In this document: in pieces, positions 1-17,918 of the stretch
Layout of the letters: every line of letters begins with the position of its first letter
Numbering within the stretch: the first letter of the stretch is position 1
Source: Lycocorax pyrrhopterus obiensis
Lineage: Eukaryota > Chordata > Aves > Passeriformes > Paradisaeidae
Assembly: GCA_014706295.1 (NCBI GenBank)
Contig: JACSVZ010000028.1
Location: forward strand, 290,263 to 354,262
Direction: 5' to 3'
DNA: 64,000 nucleotides
The notes under the pieces: generated by a model
Databases searched by the model: none
What the model was told of the DNA's origin: nothing
What the model saw: only the letters and a program-made list of their open reading frames with translations
Program-made: the position numbers and the translations under genes

Positions 1-1349
1 ACAACCAGCGTAAGTTTAAACAGAAGGTATTCACATACAAAGAATTCTGAATGCAAGAGTAACTTCAGATTTAGAAAATGAGTGAAAAATCACAATACCA
101 TCCTTCAAGTTTTACCCACTTGTAAATGAACATTGCTTGCTTTCCCATCTTGAGATGAGTTATTGATACAGGATTGATACCCTGTTATTGATACAGTCCA
201 CTGGCAAGAACCAGCATCATGGCAGACTCATGGTATCAAGTTAGATAAACCACCAATTTTTCCAGTCACTCTGAAAAATAAATCTGGCTCAGCATCTGGC
301 TGTATAAAGCACAAGACAGATGCAAGACAATCCACAGTTATTACTAAGCCAGAAGCAAATTGTTACACAGATTAGTTATGTAAGAAATTCAGTCCGTCTT
401 ATCATCTCCCCAGCTGTGCCCCAATAATTTCTTGAAGCACATACAAACTCTTTAAAAACATCCTTAGCTCAAGACAGAGGTGCTGCTTGTCCAATCTACA
501 GGTCTGTGTTAACTACATTCTGAAGCACACGCTGTCTAGAAGCCTCCTCAGCAACTTAACATGGTTTTATCCTACAAATACATCTGTGTGTAAATCCACT
601 ACAGTGCATGTTCATCAAGTCCTCATGCTAAAAAGCCACAAGTAAACAAAAAACCAAACCATCATAAGGTTATGGTTAGAGGAAAGTTTTAATCAGGACA
701 GAGATCATCTGAATGCATCTAAAATGCATTTTTATAAACCAGTAACTTACACAGTGAAATCTTTTTCCATTTTAGAACAGGCAGTATTCCTGTTGGGCCC
801 AATTGCATGCTGCAGATTTATGAAATTTAACTGTGAACCCAACAGATCTTTAACTACAGAAACACTTATTAGCGCTACTCTGAGGCCCAGAGTTCAATAC
901 CACAAACTTGAGGAAAACAAAACCAGTGAGTAAATTCAACAACTTCAAAATCAACTTTAATTTTACCCTTAAGTGCAGTGTTTCAGTTCCAGCAAGCTGC
1001 AGGACACAGCTGGTGTGTTCATTGGAGTCAGATACACCATCACTACAATCCCTTGACAGCAGCCCTGGAAGATGATGCTCTTACTGGCTCCTTTTGTCAG
1101 TCTAATCCAGACTCAGGCTTGCAGCCCCTGACCTGTGAGCAACCATCCACCGAGGAGCTGTACTTGGCTCTTGCATTTCACACATCGGAATGTACTGGAC
1201 TGGGTTTGTGGGAATGAGTAACACAGACTGTTCCCGTGAGGACTGGATGTGCACTGACACATGCTGTGAACAGGTTGTCGCTGCCTGGTGGCTGTGGGGA
1301 TTGATACGCAGAAGCAAGGCCAGTCTCAGTCTAAAAGAGTCTCTTTTCA
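1..1349. other. Downstream flank of RAB8A, no gene recognised
   Basis: AT-rich sequence with short open frames only. In human the next gene in this direction is HSH2D, but I see no SH2-domain exon here. Part of the stretch could be a longer RAB8A 3' UTR. Confidence 0.4.
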
Positions 1350-2343
1350 GAAAGTGTTCTGATGTGCAACATTTATTTGCATATGTGAGCAAGTGTGCTT
1401 GGGAACACTCGACTGGGAGCAGTGCAATACACTTCCTTGTCACGATTTAAAACAACTTACTATGTCTTGATAGATCTGGAGTCATTCCCAGCTGGAGAGT
1501 CGTAAAGCCACCCACTGTAGGCTGACAGATTTTGCGTAAGTGTCCCTGCCTGACCCTGGTTCTCCAAGAACAGATGACAGATCATCTGTACAAGACTCAC
1601 TGTAGCCATCAGCTCTTGTTAAACACGTCTCAATGTCTGGAGTACTTAATTAAGCACAGTCAAGTCTAATATGGATAAATTCCCAATGGTAAGGACCCAT
1701 TCTATTTACAGCACACATTTTTAAAAAAAAATAGATTCCTTTGAGGAGAATTTTTTTAAAACTTCAATTGTACTCGTGGATTGTCTAGAGTAACACAACT
1801 GAGTAAGAGACAGGCAGATAAAGGAGTTTCTCTGTAGTAGCAAAGAGGTGGAGCTGCAGAAAGTTCCCTTGTACCTCCTGGGAAGGCATCAGCCTGCACT
1901 GCTCACCTCGGTGCATTTTTGGGATGGTCTCATGCCACTGTTCTGTGTGCAACTACACACTGGATATGCACATGTACCATGTATGCACACCTGTACTTCA
2001 TTAACAGTGGCATTTAAGTTTCTTATTTTGATCGTAACTTCATCTTTCTAAACTAAACGTGACAAATACGAATGAAGACTGAAGTCTGTCAGCAAAGGTG
2101 CTGCATCCCAGGTCACATGTGATCTGTTCTCCTTCTGCTAGACAATACACATACCCAGTGGCAATCTGACAAAAATAAACTTGTTTCATCTCCAAAACTG
2201 AAGAGTCAGACAATTACCAAAATAAACCATTTCTTATTCAGATGGTCACAAAGTGACAAGGTATGTCGGGAGCACTAAGTCCACAGACAGAGGAAACCTC
2301 ACTTAGCACAGGCACAGTCCAGCTCAGATTAAGGCCGTGTCCC
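1350..2343 (-). other. RAB8A: Probable RAB8A 3' UTR
   Basis: This stretch follows the RAB8A stop codon on the minus strand and has no recognisable coding content. The end is an estimate: the first clear canonical AATAAA on this strand lies at 1377-1372, which would give a 3' UTR of about 1 kb. Open frames here are short and resemble no family I know. Confidence 0.5.
1372..1377 (-). terminator. RAB8A: Candidate RAB8A polyadenylation signal (AATAAA)
   Basis: A canonical AATAAA on the minus strand about 970 nt after the RAB8A stop. Transcript 3' ends would be needed to confirm it. Weaker ATTAAA-type hexamers occur further downstream, near 687 and 956. Confidence 0.4.
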
Positions 2344-2436
2344 TCACAGAAGAACACATCGGAAAAAGCTGCTTTTCTTTTGCTGGTCTTGTGTGATTTT
2401 GACTCCCTGGTTGCTGCCTTGTGGGCTATTGCCTTC
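2344..2436 (-). CDS. RAB8A: RAB8A coding exon 8 with stop
   Basis: 93 nt encoding the last 30 residues and TGA. It begins [15 protein letters not shown] and ends SSFFRCVLL. This is the hypervariable tail, with the geranylgeranylated Cys204 in a CAAX-type box. The acceptor is TTCAG|GAAGGC. Confidence 0.97.
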   Translation of the reverse strand, partial: EGNSPQGSNQGVKITQDQQKKSSFFRCVLL

Positions 2437-5400
2437 CTGAAGATGTAAAGAGTATTCAGTTACTTGTTTATAATTAACAGATTCTTCCATCCATACTTCA
2501 TCTGGTCGTTCTGTTGAACCAAGCCTGACATACACAAAACCCTTCCCTAAAATCAGCAAGAGGCTTCACTCATTTATCCGAGTCTTACACCAGCCATGAC
2601 AAAAAACTGGAGAAGTGCATCTGCAGCTTTTGGCTTCAACCGGCTCACACTGTGCCTATGCCTCAGCTTCCATCAACTCAAAGACAGCCGAGATTAAAAA
2701 ATAATAAATTACAGGGCATGTCTGGCTCTTGCTGAAAGGCCTAAGAATTGTCAGCAAGACCCAAAATATCCCGCTGTAGCAGCTCATGTCTGGTCACACG
2801 AAGGTGGAAAGATCAGTAAGAGTAGACGGAACCTTCATTAGCTTCATTTCATATTCCTTAAGGAACAATCCAACACCACCATGCATTTATTTGTTGTAAG
2901 AAGACAACCCAATCGTTGCTCAGGATATTCATGCAAAGATTACCCAAAACCATTAATTCTTTACCTATTCTTAAACAGTTTGAAGTTTCTACCCTGAAGT
3001 ATGATGTGTGCCTCCTCTCTCTCTAATTTGTATGATTTTCAGACTGCAATAGTGAGAAGTATCATTAAACTGCTCTACCCCCCACCTGACTTTTGATAAA
3101 ACAAATAACAGGTAATTTTATTTAGAAAACCTCAACCATTGCAGCAAATTCCTGAAATGCAGAGACAGCCGTCAGAGCACAGCTTGACAAACTAAAAATA
3201 CATTTCTAGAACTTTCAGTGATCCTTCATGAAAGAGACCACGATACATTTTTTTATATACTGTGAAACACTTCTTGCAATGTGGCTTTTGGTTTGCTTTT
3301 TTTTTTTCCTATTTAAGTTTATCATGGATGAAATGCAAGTTACTCACCAACTTCTTGTCCATTTTTGCTTTGATATCTCTTGCAAGAGTGAAAAATGCCT
3401 GTGACAAGTCAAACAGTGTTACAGGGTAAATAAGATGTTTTCTAACAGTTTTGTTTAGCAATAAGTTGCCTTCCCAAGTTTCTACATACTATACAAGAAC
3501 ATTAAGCTTTCAGTATTTTTCCCTCTGCTCCAGGTTTTAATGCTCCTTCTCTAGCTCTACAACCTTCTTTCTGAGCTCAAAGCCACACTAGCACCCCCAG
3601 ACAGGGTCTGTGCAGCAGGAAAGTGCTTAACAACCCATCTGTGGTACCCACCAATGGAATTCCGCATCCCACCAGGATGGGCAACTGTCCACACTGCTGG
3701 TTTGCCCAAATAGGACAATAAATACAAAAGAAAGGCATCAGTACTTACATTCTCTATGTTTATATTTGCTTTCGCACTGGTCTCCATGAATTTAATCCCA
3801 AAACTTGCAGCAAGCTGAACAAAAGCAGACTGCACATTAGTTGAACAATTGCAGGAACAGCTCCAAACACACCCCTGGGCACAGCCTCTGTCCCTCCTGC
3901 CACCAGTCACTGGAGTTGGGGATTTACTCAGGAAGAAAAATTTGCAAAAATTAGGAACTAAATCTCACTGCAATTGGCATCTCACTGGCTTTGCTCTGCT
4001 CTTTTACGCTCTGCACACATTTTAACTTGCTCTTTTTTCTTTTCTTTGTTTCTTGCATAGACACCTTGTCAGTCTTGTAACAACCACAGCGCAGAAAAAA
4101 CCTCCGCCTCAACTAAGTAACATCCGACACCAGAACAGACAATCCCATCTATCTTGTCTCAGTGGCTTTCAGCCAAAAGAGACATCTTCTCCATGTCCAA
4201 CTCTAGCATCCTTTCAGAAAAATCCCACTTGTTGCCTTGCATCTGTTAGATGATTGACAAGAATCCTTAACAGGTTCAGCTTTTGATCCTGGTGGGGAAA
4301 AGCATTGCCATGACAGCTTGGGGAATGTACAATCATTCCACTCAGGAACACCACTGTGGTACCATGGCAGCGTGCAGACAATGATCAGGGCAGTTTTTAG
4401 ACTCTGAAACGCCTAAATCAAAATACGTCAAAGCCACGGCACTTACCTTCTCCCCCTGCTCTCTAGAGACTTGTCTTTTGTCATTTGCATCACATTTGTT
4501 CCCCAGGATCATTTTTTCAACATCTGGAGAGGCATGCTGAGACAAACATAGACCAGAGACTCGGGCTTGGCTTTCGTGGATAAACATTGTCAGACAGATG
4601 AGGCACCCACTCAGTACCCAACACAGAGATGCCAGTCCTGAGAATCTTCACAGATTTCCAGGCTCCCCCAACCCCTCATCCCAGCACGTGACCTGCACCG
4701 TGGCAGTTCTTGGATCAGTTGTTGTGGAAGGAAACCGTCACATTAGGTGCTCTCAAAAGTACAGGGGCTACAGCTCTCACAACAAATCACTATCAGGCCA
4801 AGGTATTCTAGAAGCTATTACTGATTTCCATCCCACTTATCTTCCAAGTACCCTGCAGCACATGACAAAATGTAACGCTTCTCAAGCAATTAAGCTTCAA
4901 TTACTTTTAGAGGAAGAAATGGCACCTTTAACAGTCAGCAATAAGTAAAGAGAGAAATTACCTCTTCAATATTCCTCACCCAGTTCCGAATATTTTCAAA
5001 AGACTTTTCATTGGTGATGTCATACACTAACATAATGCCCTAAAGGTAAAGAAAGAGAAAGATTGTTTCAGCAGGAGTTAAATGTTTATCCACAGCAGAG
5101 AGGAGCAACTCAACAGTGGCTATTTTTAACAACTGGTTCACAGTTAATGGCAGTGAGATAAGGTGTGCAGGACATGTATTTATAGAGCAAAACGGGGAGG
5201 AAGCTGCCTTTCCAAAGTCCCGTATCACCCTAGCACAGCTCCAGCACCACTTGGAGCAGGAGCACAGCCGTGAGTGTCCAGCCTGGCAGAGCACCACGCT
5301 GGGAGAGGGTCAGTTGTGAGTGTCCCACGTCAGACCCAGCTGACCTGACCCACCCAGTTGGGTTTATCACAACCCATATCACAGAATCACCAATTTGCTC

Positions 5401-6254
5401 CTACCATGGCTCCCCTGTAGTAGGCGGTTGTGATGGTCCGGAATCGCTCCTGCCCAGCCGTGTCCCTGGAACAGACAGAACATGGGGCTCATGCAAACCA
5501 CCACCACCATTAGCTCAAGTTAGCACTACTAAAAGCTTTAAATAAATTTGAACCAGTCTTCAGAGCACTAGAACTACCTTTTAGGTTCTAAGATAACATA
5601 AACTACTGAACAGCACAACAGCATAAAAACTTAACACATCCCCACGCACACCACACAGCCCCAGTATCAAACACCCACTTCAGCAGAGAAGCCTTACCAG
5701 ATCTGCAGTTTGATTCTCTTGCCATCGAGCTCTATCGTTCTAATTTTAAAGTCAATACCTGAAAGAAGAAGCAATTACTTTACTCAGAGGTCCTGCCGAG
5801 AGGCCAAATCCAACGGCTTTCCCTTCAATTACGCTGCTCAGTTTCACGTCCTCAGTGCTTCTTCCCCGCTGCTCCCCAGCGCAGGCTGGTCCCCAGGAGC
5901 TGCGGAGCCGGACGGAGCTGCCTCGGACGGAGCAGCCCCTCACGGACCCCATATGGAGCCCCCCGCGATGCCAGCGAATCCGCCCCTCCGGTCCCGCGGC
6001 CCGAGCCCGGAGCCGCGGCGGCCGCAGCCAAACCCTCGAACGGGACGAGCCGCCGCCGCCGCCGCCCCGGCTGGACCCTCGGGCGGGCCGGTGTGTAGCG
6101 CAGCGAGGCGCGGCCCCGGCCGATGCTCACCGATGGTGGAGATGAAGGTGGCGTTGAAGGCGTCCTCGGAGAATCGGAACAGGGCGCAGGTCTTGCCCAC
6201 GCCCGAGTCGCCGATCAGCAGCAGCTTGAACAGGTAGTCGTAGGTCTTCGCCAT
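2344..6254 (-). CDS. RAB8A: RAB8A, Ras-related small GTPase Rab8A (8 coding exons)
   Basis: Rab8A is a membrane-bound small GTPase that directs post-Golgi vesicles to the plasma membrane, primary cilium and recycling tubules. Coding exons on the minus strand are 6254-6131, 5758-5698, 5465-5405, 5039-4962, 4536-4447, 3814-3749, 3398-3348 and 2436-2344. All have GT/AG junctions and they sum to 624 nt, or 207 aa plus stop, the same length as human RAB8A. Visible motifs are the P-loop GDSGVGKT (residues 15-22), switch II DTAGQE (63-68, catalytic Gln67), Thr72 (the LRRK2 target position), NKCD (121-124), ETSAK (149-153) and the C-terminal prenylation box CVLL. The CVLL tail and the [14 protein letters not shown] stretch separate it from RAB8B, RAB10 and RAB13. 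Differences from human as I recall it cluster at residues 24, 35, 112 and about 125-143. Introns are 250-910 bp and I see nothing notable in them except a GCC repeat in intron 1. TPM4 lies just upstream in the same direction. Confidence 0.97.
3348..3398 (-). CDS. RAB8A: RAB8A coding exon 7
   Basis: 51 nt (17 codons, residues 161-177) encoding [17 protein letters not shown], the C-terminal helix of the G domain. The acceptor is CACAG|GCATTT and the donor AAGTTG|GTGAGT. Confidence 0.97.
3749..3814 (-). CDS. RAB8A: RAB8A coding exon 6
   Basis: 66 nt (22 codons, residues 139-160) encoding [19 protein letters not shown] and IEN. It holds the G5 motif ETSAK. Residues 141-143 (ASF) differ from the LDY of human Rab8A. 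The acceptor is TTCAG|CTTGCT and the donor GAGAAT|GTAAGT. Confidence 0.97.
4447..4536 (-). CDS. RAB8A: RAB8A coding exon 5
   Basis: 90 nt (30 codons, residues 109-138) running from [16 protein letters not shown] to QGEK. It contains the guanine-specificity motif NKCD at 121-124. The acceptor is CTCAG|CATGCC and the donor GAGAAG|GTAAGT. Confidence 0.97.
4962..5039 (-). CDS. RAB8A: RAB8A coding exon 4
   Basis: 78 nt (26 codons, residues 83-108) running from [14 protein letters not shown] to NIEE. Glu99 (human Asp) and Val104 (human Ile) are conservative changes. The acceptor is TTTAG|GGCATT and the donor GAAGAG|GTAATT, read from the plus-strand bases cctcttc. Confidence 0.96.
5405..5465 (-). 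CDS. RAB8A: RAB8A coding exon 3
   Basis: 61 nt encoding [19 protein letters not shown] through Met82. It holds the switch II DTAGQE motif and the phosphorylatable Thr72. The acceptor is CCAG|GGACAC and the donor CCATG|GTAGGA. Confidence 0.97.
5698..5758 (-). CDS. RAB8A: RAB8A coding exon 2
   Basis: 61 nt encoding [20 protein letters not shown] and the first two bases of Trp62. It covers switch I (effector loop) and the interswitch strands. The acceptor is CAG|GTATTG and the donor TG|GTAAGG. Confidence 0.97.
6049..6066. repeat. (GCC)6 trinucleotide repeat in RAB8A intron 1
   Basis: Six perfect GCC units lie in the GC-rich first intron, about 65 bp inside the exon 1 donor. Confidence 0.9.
6131..6254 (-). 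CDS. RAB8A: RAB8A coding exon 1
   Basis: 124 nt encoding the start codon through Ile41 plus the first base of codon 42. It opens [18 protein letters not shown] and contains the whole P-loop (GDSGVGKT). The donor is ATCG|GTGAGC. The start is fixed by the universal Rab8 N-terminus [10 protein letters not shown]. Residue 24 is Ala, where mammalian Rab8A has Val. Confidence 0.97.
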
Positions 6255-6480
6255 GTTTGTGGTCAGCGGCCCCGCCCACCACACGCCCATTGGCCGAGCT
6301 CGGCTGAAAGCGCACGGAGCCGACACGCCATTGGTGGGAGGCCTTGACATGGGTGTTACGCGGCACTGCGATTGGCTGCCGGCCCCGCCGCCGGCACTCG
6401 TCACTTCCTGCTGCGGACAGCCGAGGCCGGGCGGTGGCACAGTGACGCCACGTCCCCCGAGCAGAAGCGGGACAAAAAGC
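6255..6480 (-). promoter_or_regulatory. RAB8A: RAB8A CpG-island promoter with three CCAAT boxes
   Basis: This lies immediately upstream of the RAB8A start codon within a CpG island of roughly 5,870-6,690. CCAAT boxes (ATTGG on the plus strand) are at 6289-6293, 6330-6334 and 6371-6375. A GC box sits near 6270-6280, an ETS/GABPA-type CAGGAAGTGA on the minus strand at 6401-6410, and an ATF/CRE-like TGACGCCA near 6444. No TATA box is evident. The pattern suits a TATA-less housekeeping promoter. The transcription start is not visible and is probably between about 6,260 and 6,330. Confidence 0.75.
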
Positions 6481-6511
6481 CGCGAAGAGGCCTCGGTACT
6501 GTGAGAAACTG

Positions 6512-6517
6512 TTTAAT
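6512..6517 (-). terminator. TPM4: Candidate poly(A) signal for TPM4 exon 9d (ATTAAA)
   Basis: The common variant ATTAAA on the minus strand, about 305 nt after the 9d stop and about 260 bp before the RAB8A start codon. If used, TPM4 transcripts end at the edge of the RAB8A promoter. Confidence 0.45.
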
Positions 6518-6821
6518 ATGAAACGGCAGGGACAGGTGCCCGCGGAGGTGGCACCACCGCTCGGGCGCAGCTTCTACCGGGGTTTATATAAAAAGACTAA
6601 CGAACCGTGAGGAACAGCCACGGGATGGGACATGCATGGCCCCGGCGCGGCTGGGGCTCCCCGGGATGAGATGGCTCCGAGGGATGCCCAGAGCCTATCG
6701 TGAGGCTCTACTGGTCATAACTTAATTGGCTTTTCCAGGATACAGAGAGAGAAAGGAGAGAGCGATGCAGCGATGCAGGCACGGGGCTGGTTCCTGTTGG
6801 TTGCTGTCAGCTCTGCGCTTC

Positions 6822-15073
<8,252 letters not shown>

Positions 15074-15107
15074 TCTTGCTCAAGGATAGGCTGGATCTGT
15101 CACGCAA

Positions 15108-16119
15108 CTGAAAGAATCTGATGAGTAAAATTTTAGATTTTTAACAGCTTGGACAAAGAAAGAAGTTGTACCCAAGCAAGTCACAGGGAAAATGAGCTAC
15201 AAGTGGTTGTAGAGAGCTTTAAACCCAGAGCCCCCTGGACAAAACCCAGATCTACTGGCCTCTTCTCTGGTGTTCCATCCACAGCCTTTCTAAGGAATGA
15301 GCTGGAACAGATTCACTAGAGGAATCTTCACCACTCCATCTCCTTATTTGGGTCCTGCTTTCTTAAAGAGAAAACTGTTTCCATTTTTAAGCTTCTGACA
15401 GAAGCAAAAGTGTTGACATATGAACACATGCTTGAAGAAAAGCTGATTAGCTCCCCTTTGTGTGTGCAGAGCAATTAACCAACCCAGCAGATCTGTGGGA
15501 ATGGCCTGCCTTCCTGGAATAATGGCATAAGGCTAATGAAGGGAAGGATCTCTTTAGATCACTCAAAAGTAAATCCATACATAAAATAAATAAATAATAA
15601 TAAAAAAAATCTATGCTTAAGATAGCTAAATTTAAGTTATATAAAGATGCAGGATATGAGACAGCAGAGGTTTTTGCTGTAAAAATAAGCACTGGTGTTA
15701 AGGAACTAGCTATAATGTGTGATAATATAACACATAACAGAGCTCAAATTTAGATGCCAAGCTCAGGCTCAAGGCAAACTCATGTCACCATTCCATGGGA
15801 TGGGGCCCTGTTCTCCTGGAGGTGCAGAACACCTGCCCACAGGAAGCAGTGAATTCATTCTCTGTTTTCCTTTGCTTGTGTGCACAGCTTTTGCTTTCCC
15901 TATTAAACTAACTGTCTTTCAACCCACGAGTTCTCCAGCTTCTACCCTTTTGGTTCTCCCTGATCCCACTTGTGGGCGAGCGACTGGCTACGTGGTGCTT
16001 GGTAGCCAGCTGGGGTTAAAACACGACAATGATTTACTGTTGTTTAAATCAAAATTAATTAATTTTACTAAAACCCAGCCTTCCCCCCACCGTCTGATGC
16101 GTTGCCTTCGCCCCCCACC
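15108..16119. other. Upstream flank of TPM4 exon 1a
   Basis: AT-rich sequence with a consensus MEF2-type site at 15,626-15,635 and an AT-rich low-complexity stretch at 15,583-15,610. No coding exon was recognised. It may hold a muscle promoter for the long isoform or an intron from an upstream non-coding exon. Confidence 0.35.
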
Positions 16120-16290
16120 CCAAGATGGCTGCCGCGAGCGCCCCCAGGGCTGTGCTGAGGCGGCGCCAAGATGGCGGCGCCCGGGGACTGCGGCTCCCGG
16201 CGGGCTGTGGGCGATCGTCCCGCCCACGCCCGGCCCCGGGCACCACCCGCACCACCCACCCTCGCGAGCTGATACCCGTCGGAGCAGCCG
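16120..16290. promoter_or_regulatory. Small CpG island with two YY1-type motifs, unassigned promoter
   Basis: A short GC- and CpG-rich block between AT-rich flanks. AAGATGGCTGCC occurs at 16122-16133 and AAGATGGCGGC at 16168-16178, both matching the YY1 core in plus orientation. Further along are GC boxes (cccgcccacgcccgg). YY1 motifs of this kind typically sit just downstream of transcription starts and point with transcription, which would favour a plus-strand transcript. It could instead drive TPM4 long-isoform transcription on the minus strand, about 1 kb from exon 1a. Confidence 0.55.
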
Positions 16291-16301
16291 CTTGGGTCTG
16301 C

Positions 16302-16332
16302 CTTTTTTTTTTTTTTTTGGTGTGTGTGTGAG
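16302..16332. repeat. Poly-T / GT low-complexity tract
   Basis: A run of T followed by gtgtgtgtgtg directly beyond the CpG island. Simple sequence. Confidence 0.85.
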
Positions 16333-17774
16333 TTTTTTACGGTTTTGTTTGTTTGTTTTCATATAAAAACAATAGTCGGAATTTTTAACACTTGTAAGTT
16401 CAGTGTTTGCTTGGAAACCAGTGCTGGCTCTTGCCACTTGGTGTACGCCTGTATCCCTCTGCACACCTCACATAATTGAATGTGCTTTTTCTGGGTACCT
16501 CTGCGGCAAGGTGGCCCCCGGCCATTTTTTTAGTCCAATTCCAATGATTTTTCAGCTATTCTGTGATTTGAACAGTGGAAGGTAAAATCACATAGGTCCT
16601 CAGCTTGGAGTGTGTTTAAGGCGTAGGGGTGAAGCACTGTGTTATCAGTGTTTCCAAACCTTCAGAAATGTCATTAAAGCCCAATAAACCACGTTAATCA
16701 CGATCACTTGCACTTCTCGCCCTACTGCCCTGGGAGTTTGCTGGTCGAGGGCAGGAGGCACTGCAGGGGTTTGGGAGTGAAACCCCAAGGAGCTGAGTGA
16801 GGGTCAGTGCTGGTGACCACAGGGTGATCACATGCGGGGTCATGGCAGCCACGACCGTGCTGCAGCTTCCTCTTCAGCACAGCCGTGGTGATCCCCACCA
16901 GCTTTCTTTGGGACAGATTATTAAAGATACACCTTTAATAACTTTCCTCAGCTGGCTGAAACCCGGTGGTCCAGCTCACACTACTCCTGTCTGTTCAAAC
17001 CAGCTGGCTGTGTTTTCTGGCTCCTTCGGGGCTTCCTTCCCTCAATCATGCTGCCACGGCCATCCTGCCTTCAGACCTGTTTCACCTCGTGATCCTGCAT
17101 GCTGCGAGGTTGGACGTGCCACAGGCTCTCTGACTCAGATGCGCAAGTTTTGGGGTGTAGTTTGAAGACACAAGGGGAGACAAAGGAGGAGGAAGGACTG
17201 TGTTAGCCGTGTTTGACCCAGCACATGTAGGATCTTGTGGGATGGAGGCTGATGCAAGGCTGTGCATACTGCTCCTGGGGACTGCAGCTGCTTGTTCCCT
17301 TAGGTGTACATTTTGAGCTGTTCCTGTGGCTGCTCTCACAGCCTCTTCATAATTTCTATGATTGAGAGAAGCACAAGTGGTTTTCCAGTCAGCTCACCAG
17401 CCCCCTTCCTGCCACAGGCTCAGGGAGGCTTGGAATCAGGGCTGGGGAAGCAAACACCGAACAAGATTCTTTTTCCTTTCTATTTCAACTGCGGGAAGAT
17501 AATTTTTCTAATCAACTCCGTTGCATGACTCAGAGCCACATTTAGAAAGGAACATCAAGGAACATGTCACTCTCTGTAGCCCTTCAATGAAGTGCATTCC
17601 CTTCTTCCCTTCCCTGCTTCACGAACTGGAGAGAAAGACCTGAAGAATTCACTCAGTGAGGATAATCCTGTCAGTCCCACAGCCTCTGGTTTTCATTAGC
17701 TTGGGAAACAGTGAACAACCGAGAGAGGAAGAAGAGCACTCTAAACCATTTCTCCTTTTTTTTGTTTGTTTCAG
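16333..17774. other. Intergenic, no gene recognised
   Basis: Sequence between the CpG island and the first candidate plus-strand exon. Open frames here resemble no known family. Confidence 0.4.
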
Positions 17775-17918
17775 GCAGGCAAGAAGGTGCTTTACAGGCT
17801 GTAAGAGTTCCTTTATTTTTCCTTTTCTCTCTGAGGGATTGTTTGGGCTGAGCAAAGCTTGGCAAGGTTGGTGTGTAAATATGAGAGGATACCAGCAGGA
17901 AATGAAGTTGGATTGTTG
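17775..17918 (+). ncRNA. Candidate non-coding exon (plus strand)
   Basis: This block is bounded by a strong acceptor, a long T-rich tract ending tttgtttgtttcag, and a strong donor, ttgttg|gtgagt. The 144 nt look non-coding. It could be a 5' exon of a plus-strand transcript starting at the 16.1-kb CpG island and leading to TINCR. This is inferred from splice-site shape only. Confidence 0.25.

Noticed and set aside
5381..5393. cacagaatcacc near RAB8A exon 3, resembling a CR1 terminus
   Set aside because: Only about 12 bp match and the CR1 body does not follow. Treated as coincidence.
5710..6440. Several long frames on both strands around RAB8A exon 1
   Set aside because: CpG-island shadows of exons 1-2 and the promoter. 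They read through known splice sites.
16125..16331. Plus-strand frame starting MAAASAPRAVLRRRQ at the CpG island
   Set aside because: The ATG is part of a YY1 motif, the frame ends in a poly-T-encoded Phe run, and no good donor or homology supports coding.
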